Assembly: GCF_000152865.1 (NCBI RefSeq)
Contig: NZ_CH672390.1
Span: forward strand, 1,930,474-1,994,473
Direction of reading: 5' to 3'
DNA from: Erythrobacter sp. NAP1
GTDB lineage: Bacteria > Pseudomonadota > Alphaproteobacteria > Sphingomonadales > Sphingomonadaceae
Length of the DNA: 64,000 nt
Made by a program: the position numbers and the translations under genes. Below the pieces are notes generated by a model that saw only the letters and a list, made by a program, of their open reading frames with translations, had not been told where the DNA came from and searched no databases. Each line of letters starts with the position of its first letter. Within the stretch, counting starts at the first letter, position 1. Shown here in pieces: positions 1 through 9,674 of this stretch.

Positions 1-936
1 TTCCTGCTGCTCTATGCAGCGGCAAGCGCAGCGTTGCTGGGTCTTGGAGGCTGGCTTGTCATTCAGGGGCAATTGACGCTCGGCCAGCTCGTCGCGGCGG
101 AACTCGTACTTTCGGTGGCCTTCTTCGGTGTCGCGCAGCTGGGGACCTACCTCACGTACTTCTACGACCTTTGCGCCGCAGTCGAAGAGATCTCTCTGTT
201 CTACGACGTCGAGCAAGAGCAGCCGACTTCGCAAGACCCTGTCGATCTTAGTGATCACACACTGGTATTCACCGGCGTGAAAGCCAAGGCGCGCAGTGAT
301 GAGATCACGTTCAACCTCGAAATTCCTAGCGGCGCGATCATCATGGCTGTCGCCCGCCATCATGGCATCCAGCGGCTTTTCACCAACCTTCTGAAGATGC
401 ACAGACGGCCAGATTCTGGATTTCTCACCATCGGCGGCACCGACTTCCGCGACATCGAGGGATATAACCTCAGGAAAGACGTTCACGTTCTTGAGCGCGC
501 GACATTCGTCGGCATGACAATCCGCGAATATCTCGCACTGTCATGCCCCGACACGGCGAACCAGCGCATGGTCAAGGCTCTCGAAACCGTCGGGCTCATC
601 GACACGATGTCGAAGCTAGAAAATGGGCTCGATACACCCATTGCCTACACCGGCTATCCGCTTTCAGCAGTCGAAGTGCAGCAGTTGAAGCTCGCCAACG
701 CCTTGCTCGAACAACCGCGCATTCTGGTCCTGAGCCCACTGTTCGATCTTGTGAGCGAAAGGCATCTCGCCGCCGCAATTCGGGAACTGCGCGAGCAAGC
801 TTATTCGACCGTGATCTATTTCTCGAACCGCGAGACCGATTTGGGCTTCGACAAATTCCTTTATCTCGATGTCGAACAGCAGGGCTATTTCGAGGACTTC
901 GAGCATTTCCATGACGTTGTGGGAGCATCGCAATGA
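1..936 (+). CDS. ABC transporter subunit with degenerate ATPase domain (5' truncated)
   Basis: The reading frame is open from the first base, so the start lies outside the window. The visible part begins with two hydrophobic segments (about residues 1-55), the end of a type I exporter membrane domain, followed by a nucleotide-binding domain fold. The ATPase motifs are decayed: the Walker A position reads VARHHGIQRLF and lacks GxGKS, the signature reads LSAVEVQQL instead of LSGGQ, and the Walker B end reads ILVLSPLFDLV instead of DEPT. The overall spacing and the region after the D-loop remain ABC-like. It overlaps the HlyD gene by 4 nt (ATGA) and is followed by TolC, so it belongs to a type I secretion-like operon. 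By inference it is the non-hydrolysing half of a heterodimer whose active partner would be encoded upstream. The substrate is unknown. Confidence 0.8.
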   Translation, partial: FLLLYAAASAALLGLGGWLVIQGQLTLGQLVAAELVLSVAFFGVAQLGTYLTYFYDLCAAVEEISLFYDVEQEQPTSQDPVDLSDHTLVFTGVKAKARSDEITFNLEIPSGAIIMAVARHHGIQRLFTNLLKMHRRPDSGFLTIGGTDFRDIEGYNLRKDVHVLERATFVGMTIREYLALSCPDTANQRMVKALETVGLIDTMSKLENGLDTPIAYTGYPLSAVEVQQLKLANALLEQPRILVLSPLFDLVSERHLAAAIRELREQAYSTVIYFSNRETDLGFDKFLYLDVEQQGYFEDFEHFHDVVGASQ

Positions 937-1979
937 CCCTGCGCGCCTTGCACATGAAGCATTTCACCGCGCTCCAGAGCGTGCGGACCCCGCGTATCTT
1001 CCGCACGATCTTCGTAACGGTGCTGATTGCGATCGTGCTTGCGGTCCTGTTCCTGATCTATGTCCCCTGGGTCCAGACCACTGGCGGACGCGGAACCGTG
1101 ACGACGCTCAACCCCAATGAGCGCCAGCAGGAAGTCAACGCTTTGGTCTCAGGGCGGATCGAGGAGTGGTATGTCGGAGATGGCAGCCGGGTCCAAAGAG
1201 GAGACCCGATCGTCCGCATCGCCGATATCGACCCAAATTTGCTGCAAAGACTCGAAGCCGAACGTGGGCAGGTCGAGGTTCAGCTCCAGACAGCGCGCAA
1301 CGCGCTCGCGACCGCAGAGATCGACCTTCGGCGTATGCAGGAGCTGTTTCAGGCAGGCCTCGCAGCCCGCCGCGAATATGAGCAGGCGCAAATCCGGGTC
1401 GAAGAAATGCGCGGCAACGTGGCCGCAGCCGAGGCGAGCCTGGTGCGGACAGAGACGAACCTTGCGCGCCAGTCGGAACAATTGATCACGGCCCCTCGCA
1501 ACGGTTTTATCCAGTCTATCAATGCAGGCGACGAAGCGACGTTCATAAGCGCAGGGCAGGTCCTCGCAACATTCGTGCCGGAAACACAGACGCGGGTCGT
1601 CGAAGTGTTCGTCGATGGCCGCGATGTGGCGCTTGTGCAGACCGGCGAAGAAGCCCGGATCGAGTTTGAAGGCTGGCCCGCCGTACAATTCAGCGGATGG
1701 CCCTCGGTCGCGATCGGCACCTTCCCCGGCATTGTCGAGACCGTCGATCAGGTCGCACAGCCGGACGGGCGTTTCCGCGTACTCATCAAGGAAGACCCGA
1801 ATGCCGAAGAAGGCTGGCCGGAAGATCGCTATGCCCGCATCGGGACGGTGGTCCGGGCCTGGATCCTGCTTGAAACTGTGCCTGTCGGATATGAGATCTG
1901 GCGTCAGCTCAACAACTTCCCGCCCGAACTTCCGCCGGTCAGCGCCAACGGCTCAACCAACGGGTCGCAGGGCTACTGA
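933..1979 (+). CDS. HlyD-family periplasmic adaptor protein
   Basis: A 348-residue membrane-fusion protein of a tripartite exporter. A single membrane anchor lies at about residues 24-46. A biotinyl-lipoyl half-motif follows (around SGRIEEWYVGDGSRVQRGDPI), then a Glu/Arg-rich coiled-coil hairpin (about residues 95-185), then the second lipoyl half (TAPRNGFIQSINAGDEA) and a beta-barrel domain. The start overlaps the stop of the ABC subunit (ATGA), which indicates translational coupling. TolC follows 2 nt after its stop. It would bridge the inner-membrane ABC dimer to the outer-membrane channel. The fold assignment is firm; the cargo is not indicated. Confidence 0.92.
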   Translation: MTLRALHMKHFTALQSVRTPRIFRTIFVTVLIAIVLAVLFLIYVPWVQTTGGRGTVTTLNPNERQQEVNALVSGRIEEWYVGDGSRVQRGDPIVRIADIDPNLLQRLEAERGQVEVQLQTARNALATAEIDLRRMQELFQAGLAARREYEQAQIRVEEMRGNVAAAEASLVRTETNLARQSEQLITAPRNGFIQSINAGDEATFISAGQVLATFVPETQTRVVEVFVDGRDVALVQTGEEARIEFEGWPAVQFSGWPSVAIGTFPGIVETVDQVAQPDGRFRVLIKEDPNAEEGWPEDRYARIGTVVRAWILLETVPVGYEIWRQLNNFPPELPPVSANGSTNGSQGY

Positions 1980-1981
1980 TC

Positions 1982-3454
1982 ATGAAGGTCCGCTCTGCCA
2001 CCAGAGCTGCTTTACTATGCGCTGCGATGATTGCAGCGCAGCCATCCAACGCGCAGGATATCGAGGCCCTCGAAGAACCGCTTGAACAAGCGATCAAAAC
2101 GGGCCCGCTCCTGCCTGAGGAAGTGCTGCGCTCTTCTGCGCTCACGTTCCCCAGCATCCTTGAAAGCTTCCAGCGCGAGGCCGCTGCCCGGTCGGACCAG
2201 CTTGCGGCCGATGGTGCCTTTGATCTGATCCTCGAAGGCGAGGCCTACGACCGTATCACCGGCACTTTTTCAGGCGGCTATGCCGAAGTCGGCGCACGCC
2301 AGCCGCTCGCCCCGATGGGTGCGGAAATCTACGGAACCTACCGCCTGTCTGACGGCACCTTTCCGATCTACGAGAATATCTACAACACCAACCAGCTTGG
2401 CGAATTCAAGGTCGGTGGCCTGTTGTCGCTACTGCGCAACAACAGGATCGATCAACGCCGTTTCGATGTCGAGGACAGCCGCCTCGCCGCTGGCCAGGCG
2501 GGCCTCGACGTGCTGCTGGTGCAGCTGAAAGTTCAGCACGAAGCGCTTGGCGCATATTGGCGCTGGGTGGCGGCGGGTGAAGAGATCCGCGTATACGAGG
2601 AATTGCTCGAAATCGCCGAAGCACGCGCGGTCGGGCTGTCGCGCGAAGTTCGCCTTGGTGCGCGAGCGCAAGTCGACCTTATCGAAAACGAGCAAAATGT
2701 CCTTCGCCGTCGCACGCTTTTGCGAGAGGCGCAGCGCAATTTCACGATGGCTGCGACTTCGCTGTCCTATTACCTTCGGGGGTATGACGGCGAGTTGATT
2801 GTCCCGACCAGAGCAAATCTCCCAACGTCAGACGTGATTGCCGAGTTGCCTGACATGGCAAGCTTGATGGCGATTGAAATGAGCGAAGTACTCGCCAATC
2901 GCCCCGAACTTCTGAATTTTCGCCTCGCGGTGGAGCGCGCTGAGAACAAGGTGGCCCTGCGCCAGAACGATTTGCAGCCCGACCTTCAGCTTCGGGCAGA
3001 GGTTTCGCGCGATTTCGGGGCGATCGGCGATGGCGGACCGACTTTCGATTCCACCGACACCACAATCGGCGTTACCTTCACTGTGCCATTACAGCGGCGC
3101 ACGGCGCGCGGACGGCTTCAGCGGGCCGAGGCAGAATTGCGCGAGATCGAGCTTCGCGAGCGCAGGGTCGCTGACCAGATATCCGTCGAACTCGACAACA
3201 TTCTGACCAATCTCGACGCCTCGCTCCGTCTGGCGAACCTGGCGACCCAAGAGGTGGAACAAGCCGAAGCCATGGTCGCGGCAGAACGAAGGCGTTTTCG
3301 ACTTGGCGCTGGCGACTTCTTCCGCGTGAACCTGCGCGAGGAAAGCGCAGCCGATGCCAAGATCCGAGGCATTCGTGCCCAGCTAGTCGGCAGGCTCGCC
3401 ACGGCAAGCTACAATGCGGCGGTGATGAACCTCGACGAGCTGGGCCTCGAATAG
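1982..3454 (+). CDS. TolC-family outer membrane efflux protein
   Basis: A 490-residue outer-membrane channel subunit. A signal peptide is visible at residues 1-24 (Lys/Arg start, hydrophobic stretch, cleavage near SNAQ). The rest is mostly helical, with the repeated long amphipathic segments of the outer membrane efflux family, including the block near the C-terminus with AEAMVAAERRRFRLGAGDF, the usual second-repeat signature. It is the last gene of the ABC-HlyD-TolC operon, starting 2 nt after the HlyD stop. It ends 6 nt before the convergent acetyl-CoA synthetase gene. No key part appears to be missing. Confidence 0.92.
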   Translation: MKVRSATRAALLCAAMIAAQPSNAQDIEALEEPLEQAIKTGPLLPEEVLRSSALTFPSILESFQREAAARSDQLAADGAFDLILEGEAYDRITGTFSGGYAEVGARQPLAPMGAEIYGTYRLSDGTFPIYENIYNTNQLGEFKVGGLLSLLRNNRIDQRRFDVEDSRLAAGQAGLDVLLVQLKVQHEALGAYWRWVAAGEEIRVYEELLEIAEARAVGLSREVRLGARAQVDLIENEQNVLRRRTLLREAQRNFTMAATSLSYYLRGYDGELIVPTRANLPTSDVIAELPDMASLMAIEMSEVLANRPELLNFRLAVERAENKVALRQNDLQPDLQLRAEVSRDFGAIGDGGPTFDSTDTTIGVTFTVPLQRRTARGRLQRAEAELREIELRERRVADQISVELDNILTNLDASLRLANLATQEVEQAEAMVAAERRRFRLGAGDFFRVNLREESAADAKIRGIRAQLVGRLATASYNAAVMNLDELGLE

Positions 3455-3460
3455 CGTCCC

Positions 3461-5386
3461 CTAGGTTTTCTGTCGGCCCTCGATCAGGCGGTCGACCAAC
3501 GAGGGATCGGCAAGTGTCGAAGTGTCGCCCAGCGAGCCGTAGTCGTTTTCGGCGACCTTTCTCAGAATTCGGCGCATGATCTTGCCCGAACGTGTCTTGG
3601 GCAGGCCGTCGGTGAACTGAATCTGGTCAGGCGTCGCGATGGGTCCGATTTCCTTGCGCACATGCGCGCGCAACTCCTGATAAAGCTCGTCCGAGCCTTC
3701 GACGCCCGCATTGGTTGTGACGTAGCAGTAGATGCCCTGCCCCTTCACATCATGCGGGTATCCAACCACCGCCGCTTCGGCGACTTGCGGGTGGAGCACC
3801 AATGCGCTTTCGACTTCGGCAGTTCCCATTCGGTGGCCTGACACGTTGATCACGTCGTCCACGCGGCCCGTGATCCAGTAATAGCCATCCTCATCGCGCT
3901 TGCACCCGTCCCCGGTGAAGTACTTGCCGGAGTACGTCGAGAAATAGGTCTGAACGAACCGGTCGTGATCGCCGTAAACGCTGCGCGCCTGTCCGGGCCA
4001 GCTGTGCGTGATGCACAGATTGCCCTCGGTCGCTCCGTCCAGCACGGCTCCATCATTGTCGACCAGCTGCGGGCGGATACCGAACATCGGCAAACCGGCG
4101 CTGCCCGGTTTCATGTCGTGCGCACCTGGAAGAGTGGTGATCATGCAACCGCCTGTTTCGGTCTGCCACCATGTGTCTATGATCGGGCAACGCCCCTCTC
4201 CGACCACGTCGAAATACCAGCGCCAGGCTTCCGGGTTGATCGGCTCTCCTACGCTTCCGAGCAGTCGGAGCGAGGAACGATCGCGGCTTGTCACGTAGTC
4301 ATCGCCTTCACGCATCAGGGCCCGGATCGCGGTTGGCGCGGTGTAGAGGATGCTGACCTTGTGTTTTGCGACAACATCCCAGAACCGACCAAAATCGGGG
4401 TAGTTGGGAACACCCTCGAACAGCACCTGCGTCGCGCCGTTCTGTAGTGGGCCATAGACGATGTAGCTGTGGCCAGTGACCCAGCCGATATCGGCCGTGC
4501 ACCAGAACACCTCACCGGGCTGATAGTCGAAAATGTAACTGAACGTCGTCGCGGTCCACACGCCGTATCCGCCGGTTGTGTGGAGCACACCCTTGGGCTT
4601 TCCGGTTGAGCCCGATGTGTAAAGAATGAAGAGCGGGTCTTCGGCTGCCATGGTCTCGCAGGGCACATCTGCGTCCGATTTGACCTCATGGAACCAGTGG
4701 TCTCGCCCTTCGGTCATCGGCACGGCTAATCCGGTGTGCTGGACGACCAGCACTCCAGTTACATCGACCCCTTCGACTTCCAAGGCGGCGTCCACATTGG
4801 CTTTCAAAGGAACGCTCTTTGCCCCGCGCTTGCCTTCGTCCGCGGTGACCACGAAGCGGCTTTCACAATCAATGATCCGACCAGCAAGCGCCTCAGGCGA
4901 GAAGCCGCCAAAGACAACGGAGTGGATCGCGCCCAGCCGCGCGCAGGCGAGCATAGCCGTCACGCCCTCGACTATGTTCGGCATGTAGATCGTCACGCGC
5001 TCGCCCTTGGTCACCCCGATGGCCTTGAGGGCGTTGGCCATGTGGATGACTTCGGAGTGAAGCTGGCGATAGGTGAGCGTGCGCGAAGGCGTTGCTGGGT
5101 CGTCGGGTTCAAAGATAATAGCGGGTGTGTCACCGCGGCTGTCGAGATGCCGATCGACCGCGTTGTGGCAAAGGTTCAGCGAACCGTCGGCAAACCACTT
5201 GATATCGACCGGGTCGTAGCTCCACTCGCCACCTTTCCTTGGCTGCTGGGTCCAATCGAGGCGCTTGGCCTGTTCAAGCCAGAAGCCATCAGGATCAGCC
5301 AGCGAACGCTCATACATCGCAGCGTATTGAACACCGGTGCAATTGGGAGTGTGCGCCTGCTCGGGCCGCTCGACAAATCCAGTCAT
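3461..5386 (-). CDS. acs: Acetate--CoA ligase (acetyl-CoA synthetase)
   Basis: A 641-residue AMP-forming acyl-CoA synthetase that makes acetyl-CoA from acetate, ATP and CoA in the cytoplasm. Length and motif order match the AcsA family. The phosphate-binding loop [12 protein letters not shown] is present, followed by TWWQTETGG in the acetate pocket with its Trp, then the hinge and CoA region ([21 protein letters not shown]), and the C-terminal TRSGKIMRR whose Lys is the known acetylation site. It is a single-gene unit convergent to TolC. Its start lies about 70 nt from the end of the MocA-like gene on the same strand, so a separate promoter is possible but not obvious. Confidence 0.96.
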   Translation of the reverse strand: MTGFVERPEQAHTPNCTGVQYAAMYERSLADPDGFWLEQAKRLDWTQQPRKGGEWSYDPVDIKWFADGSLNLCHNAVDRHLDSRGDTPAIIFEPDDPATPSRTLTYRQLHSEVIHMANALKAIGVTKGERVTIYMPNIVEGVTAMLACARLGAIHSVVFGGFSPEALAGRIIDCESRFVVTADEGKRGAKSVPLKANVDAALEVEGVDVTGVLVVQHTGLAVPMTEGRDHWFHEVKSDADVPCETMAAEDPLFILYTSGSTGKPKGVLHTTGGYGVWTATTFSYIFDYQPGEVFWCTADIGWVTGHSYIVYGPLQNGATQVLFEGVPNYPDFGRFWDVVAKHKVSILYTAPTAIRALMREGDDYVTSRDRSSLRLLGSVGEPINPEAWRWYFDVVGEGRCPIIDTWWQTETGGCMITTLPGAHDMKPGSAGLPMFGIRPQLVDNDGAVLDGATEGNLCITHSWPGQARSVYGDHDRFVQTYFSTYSGKYFTGDGCKRDEDGYYWITGRVDDVINVSGHRMGTAEVESALVLHPQVAEAAVVGYPHDVKGQGIYCYVTTNAGVEGSDELYQELRAHVRKEIGPIATPDQIQFTDGLPKTRSGKIMRRILRKVAENDYGSLGDTSTLADPSLVDRLIEGRQKT

Positions 5387-5440
5387 TATCTCTCTCCTTG
5401 CAACGGTTCTTAAGGGCCCTCAGGGCGGCCTGTCCATTGT

Positions 5441-6067
5441 TCAATCAAGAGATTTGAGAGCCTCCGGAGTGTCGATGTCCACCAACCAGTTGGGTGGGCA
5501 TAAGATCGGTTCGCCTCTCGCGAGAAGATCCCGCGCGCCGATGTCTCCTTCACGCGAAGCGAGTGCCGAAAAGTGGCCTCTCCCAAAAACAGCCGGCGGC
5601 GAGCGATGTTTTTTGAAAGCGGAAACGGCGATTGCCTGTGGTCCATCGAGCGCGGACATGAGCGTCATGAAATGCCCTCGCGGGATCATCGGCATATCCG
5701 CCAGCGCAATCACAAGGCCATCGAGACCTTCTGCCTCGGCGCGCCTCGCCGCGCAGGCTACAGAAGTGCCCATTCCATTGGCTGCTCTTGGATTGACAAT
5801 CGGTTCAAGACCGCGCTCCTTCCAGAGCTGCTCGCAAGCATGGCCTGAGCGGGAAGTGATAACCCACGACGCGGCAAACTCCTCGATCGGAATTGCCATC
5901 GCAGCATGTTCGCCCAGCCGCCTGCCCCTGAAGATCGCCTCAAGCTTGTCCTCGCTGCCGAAGCGCCGCGATGCGCCTGCTGCAAGTAATGCAACACCAA
6001 GACGCGGTGGGTCATCCAAGATCGCCCTCGAACCGGGTAGCCTCGTATGTGCGAATGACCTCTCCAA
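5441..6067 (-). CDS. MocA-like molybdenum cofactor nucleotidyltransferase
   Basis: A nucleotidyltransferase of the MobA/MocA family, expected to attach CMP to molybdopterin for the hydroxylase encoded upstream. The nucleotide-binding motif LLAAGASRRFGSEDKL is intact, and an Asp-containing metal site (VIALADMPMI) follows. The frame is open to an ATG at 6067, which overlaps the xdhC-like gene by 56 nt. The family usually begins only a few residues before LLAAG, so the TTG at 6019, which overlaps the stop of the previous gene by 8 nt, may be the real start. It is the last gene of the minus-strand hydroxylase operon. CTP rather than GTP specificity is inferred from the operon, not from diagnostic residues. 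Confidence 0.85.
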   Translation of the reverse strand: MERSFAHTRLPGSRAILDDPPRLGVALLAAGASRRFGSEDKLEAIFRGRRLGEHAAMAIPIEEFAASWVITSRSGHACEQLWKERGLEPIVNPRAANGMGTSVACAARRAEAEGLDGLVIALADMPMIPRGHFMTLMSALDGPQAIAVSAFKKHRSPPAVFGRGHFSALASREGDIGARDLLARGEPILCPPNWLVDIDTPEALKSLD

Positions 6068-6956
6068 GCGTCGACAGCGCGAGGGTCTGCGGATCGCGAG
6101 AGGAGTGAAACAGCCCTATCGGCGCGCGGATCATGGCGAGCGACTCATCACTAACGCCTCGTGCGGCGAGGGCTTCACTACGAAATGCATGCGCTTTTCT
6201 ACCACCCATCGCGCCCAGATAGAAATGCGGCTGCGTGAGAGCGCGCTCCATCAGCTCGATCTCCCAATCGTGGTCGTGGAAGAGGAAGATCGTCGCGGTC
6301 CACGGGTCGCTTTTGAGGAGGTCCGTCTGGCTCGTACGCTCTAGCAGCAGCGCTTCGATGCCCTTCTCGCGCAAGCCAGAAACGATCCGCTCATCCGGCG
6401 TCAGGATCCGCGTCGAGCACCCATGTGTCCGCCCAAGCACAGCCAGAGCCTCGACCCCCGCACCGTGACCGATGATCTGCAACAGCGGCTCTGGCCAATG
6501 GCCAAACGCTGCCATGCCGACGTTGGCATCGAAGGTCGGGGGCAACCATTCTCCCACGTGCCTTGCGCCATCGGGGCCAAGGGCGATGGAGAAGGGAGCG
6601 CGCTCCGCGATGGAACTGAGGCACTGTTCTGAAAGCTCCGCGCCCTCCAAAGGCTGAAAGTGGAGATCCAACCCGCCACCGCATGGGAGCTTGATGTCGA
6701 GATAGGGCGACCCGGCGCCAAAGCGCACGATCCGAGCGTCGCCACTAGTAAAGACCTCGCGCGCTTCGGCGACCACCGCGTTCTCGATGCAGCCTCCGGA
6801 TAAGGAACCGGCGTAGGTGCCATCCTCGGCAACGCCCATGATCGTGCCCGGATTGCGCATCGACGACCCTTCGACCGCGACCACCGTGACAAGGACGCAG
6901 TTCTTTTCCGCGCGAGCGGCATCGGCGAGGAATTGGCAAACGTGCTTCAGGTCCAA
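6012..6956 (-). CDS. XdhC-family molybdenum cofactor chaperone
   Basis: A 314-residue XdhC/CoxI protein. The N-terminal XdhC domain shows VEGSSMRNPGTIMGV and the GSLSGGCIE block typical of the family; the C-terminal half is the Rossmann-like domain (FGHWPEPLLQIIGHGAGVEAL and FLFHDHDWEIELMERAL). Family members bind the Mo cofactor, promote its sulfuration and insert it into xanthine dehydrogenase-type enzymes. The gene lies 5 nt after the cytochrome c gene and overlaps the MocA-like gene, so cofactor maturation is co-transcribed with the enzyme at 7419-10154. Confidence 0.92.
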   Translation of the reverse strand: MDLKHVCQFLADAARAEKNCVLVTVVAVEGSSMRNPGTIMGVAEDGTYAGSLSGGCIENAVVAEAREVFTSGDARIVRFGAGSPYLDIKLPCGGGLDLHFQPLEGAELSEQCLSSIAERAPFSIALGPDGARHVGEWLPPTFDANVGMAAFGHWPEPLLQIIGHGAGVEALAVLGRTHGCSTRILTPDERIVSGLREKGIEALLLERTSQTDLLKSDPWTATIFLFHDHDWEIELMERALTQPHFYLGAMGGRKAHAFRSEALAARGVSDESLAMIRAPIGLFHSSRDPQTLALSTLGEVIRTYEATRFEGDLG

Positions 6957-6961
6957 GGCAA

Positions 6962-7402
6962 CTACTCGCCTGTCTCGGTCGCAATTGGCTCCGACGCCGC
7001 TTCATTCAGATTTGAGAGGTAGGCGATCAGCGCGCGTCGAAACTCGGGTTCCCTCACCGTGCCGCGCTCCATATCGGTGCCCGGGACATAGCCTTCGGGA
7101 TCGGCCAGATAGGCATCGAGATGAGCGGCGTCCCAAGTGATCTCGGAGGAAGCCAGCGCTTCGGTAAAGAGATATCCCTCAAGGCTGCCTGCCCTTCGCC
7201 CGACTACGCCGAACAGGTTGGGCCCCGCAGCGGAGGTCCCGCCTGGCTCGACCGTGTGACACCCGTCGCACATGTCGAAGACCTCGCGGCCAAACGCCAC
7301 ATCGCTTGGATCGAAACTCGCAGGAGGCTCGGTTTCCGATGCGCCGCTGGCGCTGGCGATGAGGATTGCAAGCCCCGATGCGCCCAATGCGCGAATGCTC
7401 AT
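6962..7402 (-). CDS. Class I c-type cytochrome
   Basis: A 146-residue exported cytochrome. A signal peptide occupies about residues 1-22. There is one heme-binding motif, CDGCH, and a distal Met is available in YVPGTDMERG, with the usual class I spacing. The gene lies between the molybdenum subunit and XdhC genes in a tight operon (16 nt after the Mo subunit, 5 nt before xdhC). By position it is the likely periplasmic electron acceptor of the Tat-exported hydroxylase. It contains no second heme site. Confidence 0.93.
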   Translation of the reverse strand: MSIRALGASGLAILIASASGASETEPPASFDPSDVAFGREVFDMCDGCHTVEPGGTSAAGPNLFGVVGRRAGSLEGYLFTEALASSEITWDAAHLDAYLADPEGYVPGTDMERGTVREPEFRRALIAYLSNLNEAASEPIATETGE

Positions 7403-7418
7403 CCCTTACGCCCTTCGA

Positions 7419-9671
7419 TCAGGCAAACTGCTTGGCAATCGGCAGTTCGCGCAGGCGCTTGCCGGTGGCTGCGAATATCGCGTTGGTCAGGGCAGGCGCT
7501 GCCGGAGGAAGACCGGGTTCGCCCGCACCGCCAATCGGGACAAGCCCGCTATTGATCACCGCGACTTCAATATTGGGTGTCTCGTCGATCCGCAGCATCT
7601 TGTAATCGTGGAAGTTGCTTTGGACGATGGCCCCGTCCTCAAGGTCGAGTGCGCCATACTTCGCAGCGGTCAGGCCAAAGACGATCCCGCCCTCGATCTG
7701 GTTCGCAAACCCATCCGGATTGACGACATAGCCCGCGTCACAAACCGCCCACGCATTGAGCATCTTTGGCTTCCCCGAGCTCATGTCGACCTCGATCGCC
7801 TCGGCAACGATCGTGCCGAAACTTTCAACGATTGCGACGCCTTTCGCCGTCCCTTCGGAGCGCGGCTCATCCCACCCGCTCATCTCGCGCAGCTTTTCGA
7901 GCACGGCCACATGGCGCGGCGAGCCGGATACCATCGCGAGACGATAATCCATCGGGTCCTTGCCAGCCGCATGCGCTGCCTCATCGATGAAACTCTCGAT
8001 AAAGAAGCCGTGCTGCGAATGGTCGACCGAGCGCCATGCCGCAAATGGTAAGTGCAAAGGCGCTTCTGCGACGCGGACGCTCGTGTTGGGGATCGCGTAG
8101 ATACCCGGTACACTGGCTTCAGCCGGGTCGTGGCGCTGGGTGAAGATGTTGTCATAGGCAACCAGCGCGCCGCTTTCATCAAGCCCTGCCTTGAAGCGGC
8201 TCAATTCAGCCGGACGATAGAGCGCCTTCTGGGTATCTTCTTCGCGGCTCCAGATCGACTTGACCGGATAGCCGGTCGCCTGTGCAACCCGTGCTGCCAT
8301 CACCGCATAGACGGCCTCAAGTCGCCGCCCGAACGAACCGCCCAGATAAGGATGATGGACGGTGATATCGTCCTTCGAAATGCCGAGCGCATCAGACAGC
8401 GCTGAGCGCACCATCAGCGGAACCTGCGTACTGGTCCAGACGTCGCATTTACCGTCGGTCACCTGGGCGGTGCAGTTGATCGGCTCCATGGGTGCATGCG
8501 CGAGATAGGGTGCTTTGTATTCGGCCTCGATCACAGTGGCGGCGTTGCCGAGAGCGGTCTGCACATCTCCTTTAGCAGCCGCTTCCTCACCGCCGGTCGG
8601 CCCGGCTTCGTCGATAGCCTTGGCATAGGCTGCGAACTGGTCTTGTGTTGAGCGGATCGGGCTTTCAGACTCTGTCCAGGTGACGTCGATCTTATCCAGC
8701 GCCTGTTGCGCCTGCCAGTAGCTGTCGGCCACCACTGCGACGAAATCACCCATATTGAGGACCTGGAGCACCCCGCCCATGGTCTGGGCCTTTGACGCGT
8801 CCATGCTTGCGACGCGCGTGCCGGGCACGGACGGGCGAAGGCTTGCCGCATAGGCGTAGTCCACACCCTCGGGGGCAGCGTCGATGCCAAACTTGGCGGT
8901 GCCGTCGACCTTGGCCGGGATGTCGGTGCGCGCCTTGCTCTTGCCAATCAGACGATATTGGTCGGGTGACTTAAGCTCAGGCGTCTGATCCATGGGCTGC
9001 TCTGCCGCAGCGGTTGCGAAGTCGGCATAGCTTGCCTGCCTGCCGCTTGCCTCATGGATCAGCGTGCTGTCGCGTGTTTCGATCTCGCTTGCGGGCACGC
9101 CCCATTCATCGGCAGCTGCTCCGACCAGCATCTTGCGCGCGGCCGCACCAGCGACGCGCATCTGGTACTGACCCGTCGTGCGGATCGACGACGAACCGCC
9201 GGTGATGAGCGCGTCTGCCAGACGACCGATCTGGGTGAACAGACCATTCCAGGTCGGCTCGATCCAGTCGGCGGCGTTCATCGTGAACGGTGCGACGAAC
9301 ATGCGAGCCGTGTCGGTCACGATGTAGGAGCCATCGGTCGGCGCCTGCATGACGTTCACCTTGCTCCAGTCCGCATCTAGCTCGTCCGCGAGCATCTGTG
9401 CGAGAACCGAGTGAGCGCCCTGCCCCATCTCGCAGTGCGGGACGATGGCGGTGACGATGTTGTTGGTGTCGATCTTCACCCAACTATTGACTAGCTGCTC
9501 ATCCGCGCCAGGGGCGACCTTGGAAGAAAGCTTGCCAATCGGATTGCCGGGACGAACGCCAATACCGATCAGCAGGCCGCCGCCCGCAAGCACGCCAGCA
9601 CCGATGAATCCTCGGCGGCTCCACTTGGCGAGGCGCGAGCGTTCTTTCTTTTCAGGAGACATGTCGTTCAT
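7419..9671 (-). CDS. Molybdopterin-binding subunit of a periplasmic aldehyde/isoquinoline-type hydroxylase
   Basis: A 750-residue member of the xanthine oxidase family, closest in layout to IorB and related membrane-anchored aldehyde dehydrogenases. The N-terminus has a twin-arginine signal, WSRRGFIGAGVLAGGG, so the folded enzyme is expected in the periplasm. Later blocks fit the Mo site: the AHAPMEPINCTA region, GGSFGRRLEA, the HGFFIESFIDE region, and the C-terminal GGAGEPGLPPAAPALTNAI with the catalytic Glu of GEPG. The gene starts 3 nt after the stop of the 2Fe-2S subunit. Substrate identity cannot be read from the sequence; aldehydes or N-heterocycles are the family's common choices. Confidence 0.92.
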   Translation of the reverse strand: MNDMSPEKKERSRLAKWSRRGFIGAGVLAGGGLLIGIGVRPGNPIGKLSSKVAPGADEQLVNSWVKIDTNNIVTAIVPHCEMGQGAHSVLAQMLADELDADWSKVNVMQAPTDGSYIVTDTARMFVAPFTMNAADWIEPTWNGLFTQIGRLADALITGGSSSIRTTGQYQMRVAGAAARKMLVGAAADEWGVPASEIETRDSTLIHEASGRQASYADFATAAAEQPMDQTPELKSPDQYRLIGKSKARTDIPAKVDGTAKFGIDAAPEGVDYAYAASLRPSVPGTRVASMDASKAQTMGGVLQVLNMGDFVAVVADSYWQAQQALDKIDVTWTESESPIRSTQDQFAAYAKAIDEAGPTGGEEAAAKGDVQTALGNAATVIEAEYKAPYLAHAPMEPINCTAQVTDGKCDVWTSTQVPLMVRSALSDALGISKDDITVHHPYLGGSFGRRLEAVYAVMAARVAQATGYPVKSIWSREEDTQKALYRPAELSRFKAGLDESGALVAYDNIFTQRHDPAEASVPGIYAIPNTSVRVAEAPLHLPFAAWRSVDHSQHGFFIESFIDEAAHAAGKDPMDYRLAMVSGSPRHVAVLEKLREMSGWDEPRSEGTAKGVAIVESFGTIVAEAIEVDMSSGKPKMLNAWAVCDAGYVVNPDGFANQIEGGIVFGLTAAKYGALDLEDGAIVQSNFHDYKMLRIDETPNIEVAVINSGLVPIGGAGEPGLPPAAPALTNAIFAATGKRLRELPIAKQFA

Positions 9672-9674
9672 GGC

